Shown: piece by piece, positions 62,204 to 64,000 of the stretch
Position numbering within the stretch: the first letter of the stretch is position 1
How the letters are laid out: each line of letters opens with the position of its first letter
Assembly (NCBI GenBank): GCA_030247855.1
Contig: JAPDRN010000045.1
Span: 170,442-234,441, forward strand
Length of the DNA stretch: 64,000 bases
DNA from: Knufia peltigerae
Taxonomy: Eukaryota > Ascomycota > Eurotiomycetes > Chaetothyriales > Trichomeriaceae
Reading direction: 5' to 3'
Program-made: the position numbers and the translations under genes
The notes under the pieces: generated by a model
The model's input: only the letters and a program-made list of their open reading frames with translations
Databases searched by the model: none
What the model was told of the DNA's origin: nothing

Positions 62204-63185
62204 TTAACAGGCTACTGGAAAGGCTTCCCAAGAACCAAAAGTATATTGATCGTTACACATGTTTCCCAATTCCCAAGTCTCTGCGCCGAACTCCACAGGA
62301 GCTCCGACATCGTCCTCGTGGCCGACCAAGCCGGCACAGAAGCAGGCGGCGATGAAGTGGTCGTCGGTGGCGTGGGCGTCCCTGAAATCGGGTAGCTTCA
62401 TCAGACTGACCACGGCACGTCGAAGTGCGGGACCCGAATTCTTCATGACGGCGTCCTCGAATTCTTGTCGGAAGTTGAGAGCCCAGTTCGCAGGGGGGAC
62501 CTCTTGCGCGAAATTGTCGTTGTATTTCACGATCGGACCCCACACGTTGCGGTAGAGGTTGTGAACGGCACCTCCGGTACCCATGAGCAGGACGTCGGGT
62601 CTGGATCGCAAAGATCGCAACGCCATGCCCATCCTCATGTGGAAGTGTGGGTCGTACCTCGCGTTGGTACTGAGGACCGTGGTCGGCGGCATGTTGCCGC
62701 CAGGGAACATTCTGATGATAAGAGTGTAGATGTCGTGTATCCAGACACAAGACTTGTTGGGTTTGGCGTTGAAACCGGAGTCACGAAGGAGTTGGATGAC
62801 ATGTTCGCCCATGGGCAAGTCGGGGATCAGTTTGTAGTCCTTGTACCATCGAGGGTGCACTCCTCCGATGGGGTCTTTGCCCGGGTTGGGATTCATCGAG
62901 ACTTGAATCTCATCGTTCAGTGCGGACCAGTGGGCGCCCTGGTTTTGGCGAAGTCCAGAGAGGTCAGATCTTTTGGTTTTTACCATCCAGCATCGTGTGC
63001 CGTAGGAAGTTACAACTAACCATGATGATAATGTGTTTGACTCCGTGACGGAGGGCCGCTTGACCACACTTCTCCCAGTAATCTGCCGAAGTAGACTCTT
63101 CGCCCAACATACTGGGGGTTCCATGAGAGAAAAAGTGCACCGGGGTCAATAGTTTTGGGGAGGACGGTGTCTTGTTGGTGGCCAT
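62204..63185 (-). CDS. LigB-family extradiol ring-cleavage dioxygenase (DODA-like)
   Basis: Non-heme iron dioxygenase of the class III extradiol (LigB / 4,5-DOPA dioxygenase) superfamily; family members open catecholic rings. Two exons (63185-63021 and 62938-62204, minus strand) give 299 aa; the intron is GTTAGT..CAG and in phase. The metal-binding region shows V-H-F-F-S-H-G-T-P-S-M near residue 20 and, across the splice, I-I-I-M-G-A-H-W-S-A. Later marks are R-Y-D-P-H-F-H-M-R-M-G, L-L-M-G-T-G-G-A-V-H-N-L and A-T-D-D-H-F-I-A-A-C. The substrate could be a catechol, DOPA or a fungal phenolic. It is divergent from a C2H2 transcription factor and convergent with the ALDH-like gene. Confidence 0.93.
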
Positions 63186-63700
63186 ACTTCAATCTTGGTT
63201 GTTGATATGTGTTTAGTGTTCGTTCAATGATCTGAGCCAGAAACAATGTATGAATATCCAGACAATCAGTGCAGAAGTGCTGATGAGGAAGCAGTCCGTA
63301 TTCAGCTCGAGTCGTTGTTGGATATCAAAGTGAAAGGTCAGTGTTTTTGGACGACCCGAACCCCATCATCAACCACCCGCCACCGAAGAGGTATAGGATG
63401 GGCTCTCGAAAAATCACATATCGCACCATGACACCAGTAGTGTACATCCCGCAACCTGGGACTTTGTCGAACTGTTGTTCACAACTCGCCCGAGAACTCG
63501 GCACACGGACGTTGTAAGTCCCGAGCATACCGTAGAGCCAGAAGAAGAAAAGGCGGGGGCCCCACAATGCAAACCTCGTCTCCGTTCGTGGGTCCGGGGG
63601 CTCCCATGACCCATTCAAGTATGAGTATTTGGTACAAAAGGGAAGCAACGGCCCCTCATTTAGTTTTCCATCAATAGTTCTACAGCTGCCCTCCGATACC
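63186..63700. promoter_or_regulatory. Divergent promoter of the LigB dioxygenase and C2H2 regulator
   Basis: About 515 bp between the two starts, so it must drive both genes. A divergent arrangement of a regulator and a catabolic enzyme often implies local control, but no specific binding site can be called here. Confidence 0.4.
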
Positions 63701-64000
63701 ATGCAATCAACTTTCAGTGTGCTTCTCAATTCGGCCCCGTCTCGCAGCGATCACGACTTGCTCCCAGGTTCTCCCGTTCCGACCGACGAAGCCACCGTGT
63801 CGCAAGCCTGTCCCGATCGCTTCTTCGCCGGCGTGTCGAGGTTGGGACCTGAATCCGGTAACTCTGTAGAGACACCGTACAGATGCCCGCGCTGTGACAA
63901 GCGTTTCGCGCGTCTCGACCACGTCAAAAGACATCTTCAATCGCGTGAGTGGATCTGCTTTTGGTTTTGCTTTTGGCTTTGGCCGGGGGGGGGGGGGGGG
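63701..64000 (+). CDS. C2H2 zinc-finger transcription factor, 5' end
   Basis: Start of a fungal C2H2 regulator cut by the window end. The first exon runs from ATG 63701 to 63944, and a GTGAGT donor follows at 63945. After a Ser/Asp-rich leader of about 60 residues the first finger reads Y-R-C-P-R-C-D-K-R-F-A-R-L-D-H-V-K-R-H, with its second His to be completed after the intron. The downstream exons lie outside. Its position next to the LigB gene, in divergent orientation, suggests a cluster-specific regulator, but only the first 82 codons are visible. Confidence 0.8.
   Translation, partial: MQSTFSVLLNSAPSRSDHDLLPGSPVPTDEATVSQACPDRFFAGVSRLGPESGNSVETPYRCPRCDKRFARLDHVKRHLQSREWICFWFCFWLWPGGGGG
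63985..64000. repeat. G homopolymer at the window end
   Basis: The last 16 bases are all G, within the intron that follows the first exon of the C2H2 gene. Such a run can be real low-complexity DNA or a sequencing/assembly artefact. I would not attach biology to it without raw reads. Confidence 0.7.

Noticed and set aside
1..64000. tRNA, rRNA, CRISPR arrays and complete transposons
   Set aside because: I scanned for tRNA T-loops, rRNA-like text, direct-repeat arrays and transposase motifs and saw none that I could support; this is a visual scan, not a search.

Overview
The window is nuclear DNA of a filamentous ascomycete (Pezizomycotina). The evidence is the many short GT-AG introns of about 45-125 bp, often with CTAAC/CTGAC branch sites; fungal-only families (a Zn2Cys6 activator, an INSIG-domain protein, a fungal Ste6-type ABC transporter, a GPI-anchored GMC oxidoreductase); and divergent or convergent genes without operons. 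Gene content would suit Eurotiomycetes, possibly Chaetothyriales, but genus cannot be fixed from sequence alone. Two genes are cut by the window ends. Exon boundaries below were derived by hand from splice signals, reading phase and family motifs.

Layout. 1-1,084: C-terminal end of an auxin-efflux-carrier-like membrane protein. 1,251-3,596: Zn2Cys6 regulator of the ARG81 type. 4,086-5,616: 2-oxoglutarate/Fe(II) oxygenase. 5,745-18,766 is mostly a housekeeping block: RAD2/XPG nuclease, chromatin assembly factor CAC2, PPZ-type phosphatase, a small three-exon LSM protein (NAA38-like) and the rRNA methyltransferase BUD23. 19,671-21,926: GH47 alpha-1,2-mannosidase. 23,081-28,764: an accessory trio, NmrA-like Rossmann protein, metallo-beta-lactamase-fold hydrolase and GPI-anchored GMC oxidoreductase. 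30,130-41,761: CCT2 chaperonin, IRE1 unfolded-protein sensor, LYAR-type zinc-finger protein, HD-domain protein and INSIG-domain protein. 42,425-44,039: ankyrin-type protein whose 5' half reads as a decayed fungal STAND/NLR-like N-terminal region with nonsense codons and frameshifts. 44,779-45,252: PBDC1-family protein.

45,675 onward is accessory-looking: a full-length Ste6/MDR ABC transporter, secreted type-B carboxylesterase, secreted M28 peptidase, CocE/S15-type hydrolase, cupin protein, membrane-anchored aldehyde-dehydrogenase-like protein without a visible catalytic cysteine, LigB-family extradiol dioxygenase, and a divergent C2H2 transcription factor cut by the window end. The last five genes plausibly form an uncharacterised catabolic or secondary-metabolite gene group with its own regulator; this is an inference from gene order.

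CCT2, IRE1, GH47 mannosidase, INSIG and PBDC1 all touch protein folding, ER homeostasis or sterol control, but their proximity need not be functional. No rRNA, tRNA, CRISPR or transposase gene was recognised. A short dispersed motif (TACTCCGTA / TACGGAGTA) recurs in the non-coding stretches.
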